A DNA stretch of 29,733 nucleotides from an uncultured Oscillospiraceae bacterium (GTDB taxonomy: Bacteria > Bacillota_A > Clostridia > Oscillospirales > Acutalibacteraceae). Both the position numbers and the translations under genes were made by a program. Under the pieces are notes generated by a model. It saw nothing but the letters and a program-made list of their open reading frames with translations, ran no database searches and was not told where the DNA came from. The DNA lies in the NCBI GenBank assembly GCA_910587995.1, contig CAJUNS010000032.1:1-29733 (forward strand), in the 5' to 3' direction. Positions 22,945-29,733 of the stretch are shown here, piece by piece (position 1 is the stretch's first letter; each line of letters opens with the position of its first letter).

Positions 22945-23672
22945 TGGTACAGAAACCTAATTTACTTCGTATCAGTGATTATGAGATAAATGATAAAATC
23001 GCAGTTCATGTACCAACCGTGAATGAGATTTTTGACTTTGGAGATCAGAAGTATTATAGCATTGTGCAAACATTGATAGCTACGCCATTTGATTTAATGG
23101 TAGAGTTAGATGATATAGGGATTGATTATGAGTCAATTACTAATTATCAGTTATTTCTTTTGATGATGGAGTCTATTGCGGCAAATGAGGAAAATACAGA
23201 AATCTTATTTGGAAATTTGGATTTGAAAAATTTCAAAGCTGCCAAAAACACAAAAAATGGCGAACGTGTATTTTATGATCCTACGAATGATATTGCGATT
23301 GACCAAATGATTGCGTTGGAGATATGTAATGCAATTCGCAAAATACATTTTTGGGAAGCACCTCTTGGACAGGCTGGTAATAATGAGGCGAAAAGGTATC
23401 TGATTGAACGCAAACGACTAAAAAAACAACGACTTGCAAAGAAACCATATAAGTCTTTTCTGGAGGGTATCATTATTTCTTTGGTGAATACTGAGGAATT
23501 TAAGTATAACTATGATACTGTGATGGATTTGAGCATATACAAACTAAATGCGAGTTGGCGACAAATTCAGAAGAAAAAGCATTGGGAACAAACAATGAAC
23601 GGTGCTTATTTTGGTACAGTAGATTTGAATAAAATTGATCTCGAAAAATTAAGTTGGCTGTCACCAGATTAA
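22944..23672 (+). CDS. Phage late protein of unknown function
   Basis: This 242-residue protein is acidic in the N-terminal half and lysine-rich after about residue 155 (RKRLKKQRLAKKPYKSFL). No membrane segment or enzymatic motif is seen. It starts at the ATG overlapping the previous stop. A terminator hairpin overlaps its last codons, so it ends a transcription subunit. The order of genes suggests a tail assembly role; assignment is by context only. Confidence 0.6.
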   Translation: MVQKPNLLRISDYEINDKIAVHVPTVNEIFDFGDQKYYSIVQTLIATPFDLMVELDDIGIDYESITNYQLFLLMMESIAANEENTEILFGNLDLKNFKAAKNTKNGERVFYDPTNDIAIDQMIALEICNAIRKIHFWEAPLGQAGNNEAKRYLIERKRLKKQRLAKKPYKSFLEGIIISLVNTEEFKYNYDTVMDLSIYKLNASWRQIQKKKHWEQTMNGAYFGTVDLNKIDLEKLSWLSPD

Positions 23673-23687
23673 TGTCTGGTGTTTTTT
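23662..23687 (+). terminator. Terminator inside phage late operon
   Basis: CACCAGA and TCTGGTG form a 7-bp perfect stem with a 6-nt loop, followed by TTTTTT. The left arm lies in the final codons of the preceding gene. It separates that gene from the putative tail tube gene. Confidence 0.75.
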
Positions 23688-23715
23688 ATTATAAAAAATA
23701 AAGGAGGACGATAAT

Positions 23716-24519
23716 ATGTCTGTTAATGTTAATGACCTGTCTATTACAAGTCTTGAGACTATTATGGCTTTCGGTATCAACGGTGGCACTCATCGGTTTA
23801 CTTTGGATGAATTGCAGAACGCTACTATTGCCAATAGTCAGGACAATACTGCTTTGACTGGTAAGGGTGGTCGTACTATTGGTCAGTTAAAGCGTAATAA
23901 ATCTGTTACTGTGTCTGGTACAAATGGTATGGTGTCTATGGGTCTGGTAGAAGTTGAGGTTGGCTCTGCTGGTGAACACAAGACTTCTACTCCTGTTAAG
24001 ATTCCTGATTATCTGACTGTGAATAGTAACAAGGCTACTACCAGTTTTAAGGCCGTTGGTACTGCTGGTAATGAGATTCAGGAAGTTATTGTGAAGAATG
24101 CTGATAGCACTATCAATAAGCGTCTGACTCAGGATGCGACTGCTGCTACTGGTAAGTTTGCTTACGATCCTACTACTAAGGAATTGACTTTTGCCGAAGG
24201 TGAAATTACTGATGGCACTTCTATCGTTGTGTATTATGTTCGCAACGTTGAGGGCGACGTTGTTTCTAATATCTCTGATAATTATTCTGAGACAGTTGAG
24301 ATGTATGTAGACGCTCTGGCTGAAGATAAGTGTCACAACATTTATCACGTCCAGTTCTATATTCCTTATGCTGACTTTACTGGCTCCTTTGATCTTGCTA
24401 TGGGCGATAGCCAGACTACTCATGGGTTTGAGGCTACCAGCTTGGCTTCTGCTTGCACCAATGGCGGCACTAAGTTCTGGGATATGACCGTGTTCGGTGA
24501 GCAGGAGGACGCTGCGTAA
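23716..24519 (+). CDS. Phage major tail (tube) protein, likely
   Basis: This 267-residue protein contains many Gly/Thr/Ser/Val-rich beta strands and no signal peptide. A central part (about 95-190; TPVKIPDYLTVNSNKATTSFKAV onward, EIQEVIVKNAD, FAYDPTTKELTFAEGE, GTSIVVYYVRNV) looks like an inserted Ig-like domain, and the C-terminal part returns to a tube-like strand pattern. Codons are strongly biased to a few T-ending types (GCT, ACT, GGT, GTT), suggesting very high expression, as for a tube protein present in many copies. AAGGAGG precedes the ATG. Position before chaperone-like and tape measure genes supports the call. Confidence 0.7.
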   Translation: MSVNVNDLSITSLETIMAFGINGGTHRFTLDELQNATIANSQDNTALTGKGGRTIGQLKRNKSVTVSGTNGMVSMGLVEVEVGSAGEHKTSTPVKIPDYLTVNSNKATTSFKAVGTAGNEIQEVIVKNADSTINKRLTQDATAATGKFAYDPTTKELTFAEGEITDGTSIVVYYVRNVEGDVVSNISDNYSETVEMYVDALAEDKCHNIYHVQFYIPYADFTGSFDLAMGDSQTTHGFEATSLASACTNGGTKFWDMTVFGEQEDAA

Positions 24520-24542
24520 TTTGATTTGTGAGGTGATTTAAC

Positions 24543-24851
24543 ATGGCGGCACGTACCATTCCATGTAGAGTGTGTGGCAAAATGTTCGTCCCTTGTAATA
24601 AGCCAAGTGCTGTGATTGGTGCTTTTAATTATCATAGTATTGCGTGTAGTCCTGAGTGCGGCGCAGAATATTTGCGCCGTGTTCAGGTCGCAAGGCAAGA
24701 GTCCGCTGTTGAGAAAGCCCCAGATGCAATAGTGTCTACGGATGAAACTAAGACAGAGAACGAGATTGTAAAAGAAACACCAAAGCGCACACGTGGTAAG
24801 CGGCGTGAGGTCGTTGCAATCGAAGATGCAATGGACGAAATCAAAGAATAA
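24543..24851 (+). CDS. Small cysteine-rich zinc-ribbon-like phage protein
   Basis: This 102-residue protein has an N-terminal metal-binding pattern, CRVCGKMFVPC at 8-18 and CSPEC at 39-43, like a treble-clef or zinc-ribbon finger. The C-terminal half is charged and disordered-looking, with a basic patch KRTRGKRREVV near 81-91. The ATG follows GAGGTGATTTAAC. It is 23 bp after the tail tube gene and ends just before a strong terminator. Zinc-ribbon proteins may bind DNA, RNA or protein; the role in a tail module is unknown. Confidence 0.7.
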   Translation: MAARTIPCRVCGKMFVPCNKPSAVIGAFNYHSIACSPECGAEYLRRVQVARQESAVEKAPDAIVSTDETKTENEIVKETPKRTRGKRREVVAIEDAMDEIKE

Positions 24852-24857
24852 AGGGGT

Positions 24858-24889
24858 GGGAGGGTGATTAGATTGCCCTCCCTCTTTTT
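24858..24889 (+). terminator. Terminator inside phage late operon
   Basis: GGGAGGG and CCCTCCC form a 7-bp GC-rich stem with an 11-nt loop, followed by TCTTTTT. It lies between the zinc-ribbon gene and the RusA-like gene. Confidence 0.8.
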
Positions 24890-24907
24890 AATTATTGGAG
24901 GAAAACA

Positions 24908-25357
24908 GTGGATGAAATTAAGTTAATAATTGATAATAATACTTTGGATGATTATGAAAGACTATATTTTCGTTTACATCCAAAAGCAATAAAGAAGCCA
25001 ATAGAAAATCCTTATCATCCTCTTATGAATCAATGGATGATAATGAAACGGCCTATGATGAACACATTAAAGCAAAGATGGAGTGATTTCATTATATGGT
25101 TTATTAAAAAACAAGGTTATGCTAACCTACACATTGAAAAATGTGAAATGAAATTCACTACTTACTATCAAACAAATCGTAGACATGATGTTGATGCCGC
25201 TACACCAAAATTCATTCTTGATGGTTTTGCTAAAAGTGGTTTTATTGTCGATGATGATAGTAAACATCTTACATCATTAACTCTTGAATGTTATGTGGAT
25301 AGTAATAATCCACGAACAGAAATTGAAATCTCAAATATTTTGTTAAAGGAGAATTAA
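24908..25357 (+). CDS. RusA-like Holliday junction resolvase/endodeoxyribonuclease
   Basis: This 149-residue protein has the RusA layout: a short beta N-terminus, helix (TLKQRWSDFIIWFIKKQ), strand (LHIEKCEMKFTTYY), then RRHDVDAATPKFILDGF with D94 and D96 in place of the catalytic DxD pair, K101, and a second acidic cluster GFIVDDDSKHL (D115-D117), followed by a C-terminal beta strand. Spacing between D96 and D115 (19) matches that between D72 and D91 of E. coli RusA. The usual Asn after DxD is Ala here. RusA dimers resolve branched DNA. The GTG start lies 6 nt after GGAGG, right after a terminator. RusA genes are usually in replication modules, so its place among tail genes is odd. Confidence 0.75.
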   Translation: MDEIKLIIDNNTLDDYERLYFRLHPKAIKKPIENPYHPLMNQWMIMKRPMMNTLKQRWSDFIIWFIKKQGYANLHIEKCEMKFTTYYQTNRRHDVDAATPKFILDGFAKSGFIVDDDSKHLTSLTLECYVDSNNPRTEIEISNILLKEN

Positions 25358-25358
25358 A

Positions 25359-26003
25359 ATGAGTAAAATTACAAAGAAGTCTGTTAATGCCCTGATGGAT
25401 GTTTATAAGAATCATAAAACCAATGTTGTACTTACGCTCACTGATCCTGATAACGAGGATGCTGTTTTGATGGAGATTCCTATTAAGAATGAAATGAGCA
25501 TTGATGAACAAGGTATGTTTGTTGAGCGTGTTGTGAATGCTTGTTTTGATTCAAATGGCGATTTTATTCCTCAAATTTTGGATGCTGTGTTTATGATCAC
25601 TTTACTCCAGATGACTACGAATGTACCCGTATTTGAAAAGTCTCTTACTCTTGATGATGGTAGCACCGAAGATGTTCTGGATATTGATAAGACGTATGAA
25701 CTTTGTAAGGCAATCAATCTTGTTGCCAATGTCAAGGATAATTCGTATCAGCAGTTGATTCAGGGGCTTCGTCAGATGGTATGTGATAAGTTGGAATATC
25801 GGAAGCAGATGCAGTTTAGTCAAGAGCGGCAGATTTTGACTAAGGCCAGAGAGGAAATTGAAAACGGCGTTGCCATGTTGGTTGCTACTGGTCAGCAACT
25901 TATGGAAACAATTTCTCATGTTGGAACGGCTGCGGATATGACTGAGGCACTGAAGAATATGAACTATTCTGAGTTGGTGTCTACTGTGTTGAGTTCAACA
26001 TAA
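25359..26003 (+). CDS. Phage protein, tail assembly chaperone-like by context
   Basis: This 214-residue acidic, mostly helical protein starts MSKITKKSVNALMDVYKNHKT and has a long charged helix (KLEYRKQMQFSQERQILTKA) toward the C-terminus. It lies one nt after the RusA-like stop (AAAGGAG site overlapping that gene's end). Size, composition and place between the tail tube and tape measure genes fit tail assembly chaperones, but there is no sequence signature, and the lipoprotein cassette separates it from the tape measure gene. No slippery heptamer for frameshifting was recognised. Confidence 0.55.
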   Translation: MSKITKKSVNALMDVYKNHKTNVVLTLTDPDNEDAVLMEIPIKNEMSIDEQGMFVERVVNACFDSNGDFIPQILDAVFMITLLQMTTNVPVFEKSLTLDDGSTEDVLDIDKTYELCKAINLVANVKDNSYQQLIQGLRQMVCDKLEYRKQMQFSQERQILTKAREEIENGVAMLVATGQQLMETISHVGTAADMTEALKNMNYSELVSTVLSST

Positions 26004-26022
26004 CAAAAAATACAATCATATA

Positions 26023-26051
26023 TTGACTTCGCTTGTTTTTGATGATATAAT
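26023..26051 (+). promoter_or_regulatory. Sigma-A-like promoter for phage lipoprotein gene
   Basis: TTGACT (26023-26028), a 17-bp spacer and TATAAT (26046-26051) form a near-consensus housekeeping promoter inside a phage late region. Transcription would start near 26058, 15 nt before the chosen ATG. It allows expression from a silent prophage. Confidence 0.8.
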
Positions 26052-26072
26052 AGCATCATGGAGGTGCTTATT

Positions 26073-26480
26073 ATGTTCAAAAGAATTTTATCTGCGATAT
26101 TTGTGGTTTTTGTATGTTTCTCGTTTGCTGGTTGTAGTGGAAATGATGAAGATAACATTGTTGGCACATGGGTAGTTTCGGAGTATAATGATGGAGAAAA
26201 TATTATAAGTACGGATGAGATTGGTGATATATACGGGGAAACAACCTATGAGTTTAACAAATATTCTTTGATATTCACTAAATCTGGAAATCTAAAAATA
26301 ATTAAGCCAGATTTTCAGGGAGGAACGATTGAAACAAGTTGCTCTTATACAGTACAAGATGGCTATGTTGAAGTTGTTGATCCAGATAATTCGATAAATT
26401 TTGAACTTGTAGAATATAATAACGGAAAAATATTTTTTGAGGTAACAACTGGATTAATTGTGACATTGACAAAAAAATAA
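26073..26480 (+). CDS. Phage-encoded lipoprotein (moron; lysogenic conversion candidate)
   Basis: This 135-residue protein has a lipoprotein signal: MFKRILSAIFVVFVCF, then SFAGC with C21 as lipidation site, followed by an acidic linker (SGNDEDN). The mature part (GTWVVSEYN..., YEFNKYSLIFTKSGNLKI, SCSYTVQDGYVEVVD, FEVTTGLIVTL) is a run of beta strands like small lipocalin-like extracytoplasmic lipoproteins. ATG 26073 is preferred over ATG 26058 because the latter overlaps the ribosome site GGAGGTG and the predicted transcription start. It has its own promoter and terminator, so it is an independent cassette in the tail module, next-but-one to the tape measure gene. A role in superinfection exclusion is inferred, not shown. 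Confidence 0.8.
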   Translation: MFKRILSAIFVVFVCFSFAGCSGNDEDNIVGTWVVSEYNDGENIISTDEIGDIYGETTYEFNKYSLIFTKSGNLKIIKPDFQGGTIETSCSYTVQDGYVEVVDPDNSINFELVEYNNGKIFFEVTTGLIVTLTKK

Positions 26481-26488
26481 ATTTTATT

Positions 26489-26519
26489 AAGAGCAATCGT
26501 CTTTGGCGGTTGCTCTTTT
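26489..26519 (+). terminator. Terminator of lipoprotein cassette
   Basis: AAGAGCAATCG and CGGTTGCTCTT form an 11-bp stem (one U-G pair) with a 7-nt loop, followed by TT and a T-rich stretch. It starts 9 bp after the lipoprotein stop codon. Confidence 0.85.
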
Positions 26520-26537
26520 CTTATGTGGAGGTGTTCT

Positions 26538-26987
26538 ATGTCTTTAGATAAGATAGTTGCTGGCCTCGATCTCACAAAGATTAAAGCACCTTCGGGACTA
26601 ACATATGCACAAGAACTTGTTCGGGCTGCAAACCTATTGCGAGATTGTATCCAGTCAAGAATAAATCGTGGTAGTATGGGTAGTTGTTTATCAACTGCTG
26701 ATATTGCTGATATTAAAGTTGATGGTATGAGATTATCTTGCACATTAAAAGTTCAAAATGCAATTCGCCCATCTATTTTTAATAAATGGAACCAGTCAAA
26801 TGCAAATGTTTTTTGGCTGTTGAATGATGGTTATACAGTAAAAAAGCCAGTTTGGTTCAAGAATATACCGAATTTTGGCTATCGTGTAGCAGAGAGATTT
26901 GTAGAAGAAGGAATACAAGAGTTCAACTCAAAAAATGATCTTGGGATTGAAATAGCGGTTATTCGTCCGCTTATGTATTATGGATAA
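26538..26987 (+). CDS. Phage tail-associated protein of unknown family
   Basis: This 149-residue protein begins MSLDKIVAGLDLTKI; ATG 26538 follows GGAGGTG, while an ATG at 26523 overlaps that site. It has a helical N-terminal half (TYAQELVRAANLLRDCIQSRI) and a C-terminal half with aromatic-rich strands (VFWLLNDGYTVKKPVWFK, FGYRVAERFVEEGIQEF). Place and size resemble minor tail or tail-completion (HK97 gp10-like) proteins, but I see no firm signature. A hairpin follows before the tape measure gene. Confidence 0.6.
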   Translation: MSLDKIVAGLDLTKIKAPSGLTYAQELVRAANLLRDCIQSRINRGSMGSCLSTADIADIKVDGMRLSCTLKVQNAIRPSIFNKWNQSNANVFWLLNDGYTVKKPVWFKNIPNFGYRVAERFVEEGIQEFNSKNDLGIEIAVIRPLMYYG

Positions 26988-27008
26988 GATAAAACAATAG
27001 CAATTAAC

Positions 27009-27042
27009 AGCCCTCGTCAGAAATGGCGAGGGCTTATTTATA
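27009..27042 (+). terminator. Hairpin before tape measure gene
   Basis: AGCCCTCG and CGAGGGCT form an 8-bp perfect stem with a 10-nt loop, followed by TATTTATAT. The tail is only partly T-rich, so termination may be incomplete, which would lower tape measure expression relative to upstream genes. Confidence 0.6.
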
Positions 27043-27061
27043 TGGTATGGAGGTGAAATAT

Positions 27062-29733
27062 ATGGCTGCTGATGGTCAGATTGTACTTGGTCTAAATATA
27101 TCAGAGACTACATCACAAATTAGTGCTGATTTAAGTACAATTTTGAATGGTCTTGGGACAAAACAACTTATTCTGAAAGCCGCAATAGAAAAGTCTCAGG
27201 TTGAAAAAGGCGTTGCATCTCTTGTTAAGGAAATTAATCAGGAAACGGCAAAAATCGGAATTGAAGTTGATCCTAAAAGCGTTTCTAAGGTAATTACTCA
27301 ACAGCAAAAAATGGCCTCTATGCAAAAAGAACTTGTTCAACAGATGGAGAAGTATAAGCAAGTGGCTTCTGATGTTGGACTTACTTTAAAAGGAGCAACG
27401 CAAAATTCTTTTAAGTCTGCTATTGATGCAAATGATTTTAAGGCAGCGAAAGAAAGTTTACGTTCTGTCAAAAAGGAGATTGACGAATATAATACTGCCA
27501 TTAAGAAGATGAACGAGGACACAAAACTTGATTTTGATATTCAGAATATTCAGAGCAAGTTTAGTGTGTTGAAAAATCAAACTGATTCTGTAAAAACACT
27601 TTTTAAGCAATTAGAACAGTCTCAGAAGAATTTCAATAATGCAACGAGTAATCCTCAAAAGTTGCAGTATTATAATGAACTCAAAGGAGTTATTGGACAG
27701 TTAGAAGTTGAGTATCAAGCATTAAAACAATCCGAAAGTGCATTAGCTATAGATTCTGGAATTAAAAAGCAAATGCAAGATATGGATACATATGTGAAAA
27801 ATCTTAAAGCTACGTATTCTACGATTGGTGATAGTGCTGGTGCTGAGAAATTGAAAAACGCCATTCAGGAACTTGATACTGTTTTGCAAAATGTAGATCG
27901 TAATGCTGTTGGCGGCAAGTTAGTTACTGAATGGGAAGCAGTTACAGAAAAAGTTAATGCCGCAAAACGTGCGGTTTCTGAATATCGAGCAGAACAGTCC
28001 GTGATTAGCAAAAAAGTTGATATTCTTGATTCGATTTCAGAAAAAGCAGGAACTATGAAATTGAACATTGATACTTCTGGTATTGCTGGTTCTGGAATTA
28101 CTGAACTTTCAAAGAGGTTTGATGAATTAAGCAGCAGAGCAAAACAACTTAAATCTGAATTGCAAGACCTTGATCCTTCTAACGGCGAAGATGTTCAAAG
28201 GCTTACACAAGAAGTTAGAAAATTGCAAGATGAATTTAATAACTTGTCAAAAAGTTCTAATGTGTTTAAGGATACAACATCAATTCAAAAGTTTATTGGC
28301 GATATTGAAAAGGCTCGGTCAAAAGTTTCCGATTATGCCGCTACATATAGCGCAATTAAATCAAGACCAGACCTTGTACGTGAATTAGAACAATTACAAG
28401 CTGCCGCTGCAAATATTTCTACTCCTGCTGAATTAAAGAAATTCAATTCTGAATTTGATACATTTAATTCAAAAGTTGTTCAAGCGGGAGTTCATTGCAA
28501 GTCGTTTGGAGATCAGATTAAGCAAGCCTTTCAGAATTTTTCTGCATTTTTTAGTGCAAGCCGTGTAATTTATCAAGTTATTGATTCTATCAAGCAGATG
28601 GTAACTAATGTAATTGCTCTAAATACAGCAATGGTTGAATTGAAAAAAGTTACCGATGGAGCAGAAAATCAATTTAATACTTTTCTCAAAAATGCTAAAA
28701 GCAATGCTGTTGAATTGGGAAGTACAGTTACAGATTTGGTCAATGCAACATCGGCATTTTCACGCCTTGGATATTCTTTAGATGAATCAGAAGAACTTGG
28801 GCGAGTGGCTACAATTTATGCTAATGTTGGTGATGATATTGATAATATTGATCAAGCAACTACAAGCCTGATTTCTACAATGAAAGGTTTTGGCCTTGAG
28901 GCTGGAGATGCTATTAATATTGTTGATAAGTTTAATGAAGTTGGTAATAAGTTTGCGATTTCATCAGGCGGTATAGGTGATGCGCTCCAGCGTTCGGCTG
29001 CTTCTTTTGCTGCCGCTAACAATACTATTGATGAATCAATCGCTCTGGTAGTTGCCGCTAATAATGTTATTCAAGACCCTGATACGGTTGGTACAATGTG
29101 GAAAACAGTTACCATGCGTATTCGTGGTGCAAAAACCGAACTTGAGGAAGCTGGGCTTGAAACTGAATATATGGCTGAAAGCACAGCATCTTTACGTGAT
29201 GCTATTAAGGGACTGACAAATGTTGATGGGCTTGGCGGCTTTGACATTATGAAAGATGAAAAGACGTTCAAGAGTACATATGATATTATCCTTGGAATTG
29301 GTGAAGTTTGGGAGAAAATGTCCGACATTGATCAGGCCGCATTGCTTGAGTTGGTCGCTGGTAAAAGACAGGGCAATGCTCTTGCTGCTACATTAACTAA
29401 TTTGGAAGATTTAAAAGCAGCACTTGAGGCTTCTGAAAATTCTGCTGGTTCTGCCATGAAGGAACAAGAAATATGGCTTGGTAGTTTGGAAGCTAAGATT
29501 AATCAATTTAAAGCATCTTTTGAGTCATTGTCAAGCACGATTATTAGTGATGATTTGGTTGGCGCAATTATTGATTTTGGAACTACATTTGTTCATACTA
29601 TTGACAATGTTATCAATTCTCTTGGTGGAATGGGTAATTCCCTGTTAATTTTGCTTGACGTTATTGCTTTATTCAATTTCAATAAAACGGTTGGATTGGT
29701 ACAAAGCATTTGGAATAGCTTGCAAACAGGGTT
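27062..29733 (+). CDS. Phage tail tape measure protein (TP901 core), 3' end outside window
   Basis: The frame is open for 890 codons to the window edge. Residues 1-480 are Gln/Lys/Glu/Ser-rich heptad-like helices (coiled coil). Residues about 480-790 carry the TP901-type tape measure core: LNTAMVELKKVTD, FSRLGYSLDESEELGRVA, LISTMKGFGLEAGDA, IVDKFNEVGNKFAISSGGIG, LVVAANNVIQDPDTVGTMWKT-like segment, MRIRGAKTELEEAG and LLELVAGKRQGNALAA. A hydrophobic segment appears near residue 860 (LLILLDVIALFNF). The protein sets tail length and is ejected with DNA in siphovirus- or myovirus-type tails. The site GGAGGTGAAATAT precedes the ATG. Presence of a tape measure gene proves a long-tailed phage. Confidence 0.95.
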   Translation, partial: MAADGQIVLGLNISETTSQISADLSTILNGLGTKQLILKAAIEKSQVEKGVASLVKEINQETAKIGIEVDPKSVSKVITQQQKMASMQKELVQQMEKYKQVASDVGLTLKGATQNSFKSAIDANDFKAAKESLRSVKKEIDEYNTAIKKMNEDTKLDFDIQNIQSKFSVLKNQTDSVKTLFKQLEQSQKNFNNATSNPQKLQYYNELKGVIGQLEVEYQALKQSESALAIDSGIKKQMQDMDTYVKNLKATYSTIGDSAGAEKLKNAIQELDTVLQNVDRNAVGGKLVTEWEAVTEKVNAAKRAVSEYRAEQSVISKKVDILDSISEKAGTMKLNIDTSGIAGSGITELSKRFDELSSRAKQLKSELQDLDPSNGEDVQRLTQEVRKLQDEFNNLSKSSNVFKDTTSIQKFIGDIEKARSKVSDYAATYSAIKSRPDLVRELEQLQAAAANISTPAELKKFNSEFDTFNSKVVQAGVHCKSFGDQIKQAFQNFSAFFSASRVIYQVIDSIKQMVTNVIALNTAMVELKKVTDGAENQFNTFLKNAKSNAVELGSTVTDLVNATSAFSRLGYSLDESEELGRVATIYANVGDDIDNIDQATTSLISTMKGFGLEAGDAINIVDKFNEVGNKFAISSGGIGDALQRSAASFAAANNTIDESIALVVAANNVIQDPDTVGTMWKTVTMRIRGAKTELEEAGLETEYMAESTASLRDAIKGLTNVDGLGGFDIMKDEKTFKSTYDIILGIGEVWEKMSDIDQAALLELVAGKRQGNALAATLTNLEDLKAALEASENSAGSAMKEQEIWLGSLEAKINQFKASFESLSSTIISDDLVGAIIDFGTTFVHTIDNVINSLGGMGNSLLILLDVIALFNFNKTVGLVQSIWNSLQTG

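Noticed and set aside
26058..26072. Earlier ATG starts for the lipoprotein (26058) and following gene (26523)
   Set aside because: Both ATGs overlap the GGAGGTG ribosome site of the downstream start, and the lipoprotein one coincides with the predicted transcription start.
21553..29733. A complete prophage inserted in the metabolic cluster
   Set aside because: Only neck and tail genes are present. No integrase, repressor, lysis, terminase, portal or capsid genes and no att repeat are visible, and the right end is outside the window.
21674..29733. Stop-codon reassignment in the phage genes
   Set aside because: All complete genes end at TAA or TGA with the next ribosome site close by, and internal frames are intact under the standard code.

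Overview
The window looks like a chromosome segment of an endospore-forming, high-GC, anaerobic Clostridia (Oscillospiraceae-like gut bacterium). The evidence is the linked spoIIGA-sigE pair with a Spo0A-type promoter, a SpoVB-family flippase, an initiator tRNA gene, and several plant or host glycan genes (GH78 alpha-L-rhamnosidase, a GH36-like glycosidase, mannose-6-phosphate isomerase). No taxon-specific marker was searched, so the assignment is inference.

Layout. (1) 1-2072: the end of an integrated mobile element, consisting of the C-terminus of a MobP/MobL-type relaxase and a tyrosine recombinase. It stops at the 3' end of an intact tRNA-fMet gene (2072-2148, minus). (2) 2400-11700: chromosomal backbone. 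It holds a SpoVB/MurJ-like lipid flippase (minus), a prmA - AAA ATPase - double GNAT operon driven by a perfect consensus promoter, a GH78 alpha-L-rhamnosidase, a strong bidirectional terminator, and sigE and spoIIGA (minus). Upstream of spoIIGA is a promoter with a 22-bp spacer and a Spo0A-like box, as in the known spoIIG promoter of Bacillus subtilis. (3) 11750-15400: a small sugar-phosphate unit. ROK kinase and a GntR/UTRA repressor are transcribed left and a two-domain mannose-6-phosphate isomerase right. TGTA-N2-TACA operator-like palindromes lie at both divergent promoters. (4) 15400-15855: a gene-free stretch rich in hairpins. (5) 15856-21590: a catabolic cluster with a GH36-like glycosidase, an aldose-epimerase-like protein, an SDR, a convergent IclR regulator, a zinc alcohol dehydrogenase, and the first 13 or so codons of an enolase-superfamily dehydratase. 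Together these suggest release and oxidative breakdown of a hexose.

(6) From about 21594 the DNA changes abruptly to AT-rich phage late genes, all on the plus strand, to the window edge: structural/neck proteins, a likely tail tube, a zinc-ribbon protein, a RusA-like resolvase, a chaperone-like protein, a lipoprotein, a small tail-associated protein and an open-ended tape measure protein. The join cuts the dehydratase gene and what is probably the tail of a phage gene. It shows no integrase, transposase or visible att repeat, so it is either an unusual rearrangement or an assembly chimera.

The most interesting items are the phage lipoprotein gene, which carries its own sigma-A-like promoter and terminator and lies one gene upstream of the tape measure gene (a candidate superinfection-exclusion moron); the RusA-like nuclease inside a tail module; the bacterium/phage junction; the GH36-like enzyme with altered catalytic motifs; and the regulatory palindromes that link the sugar operons to their own regulators.
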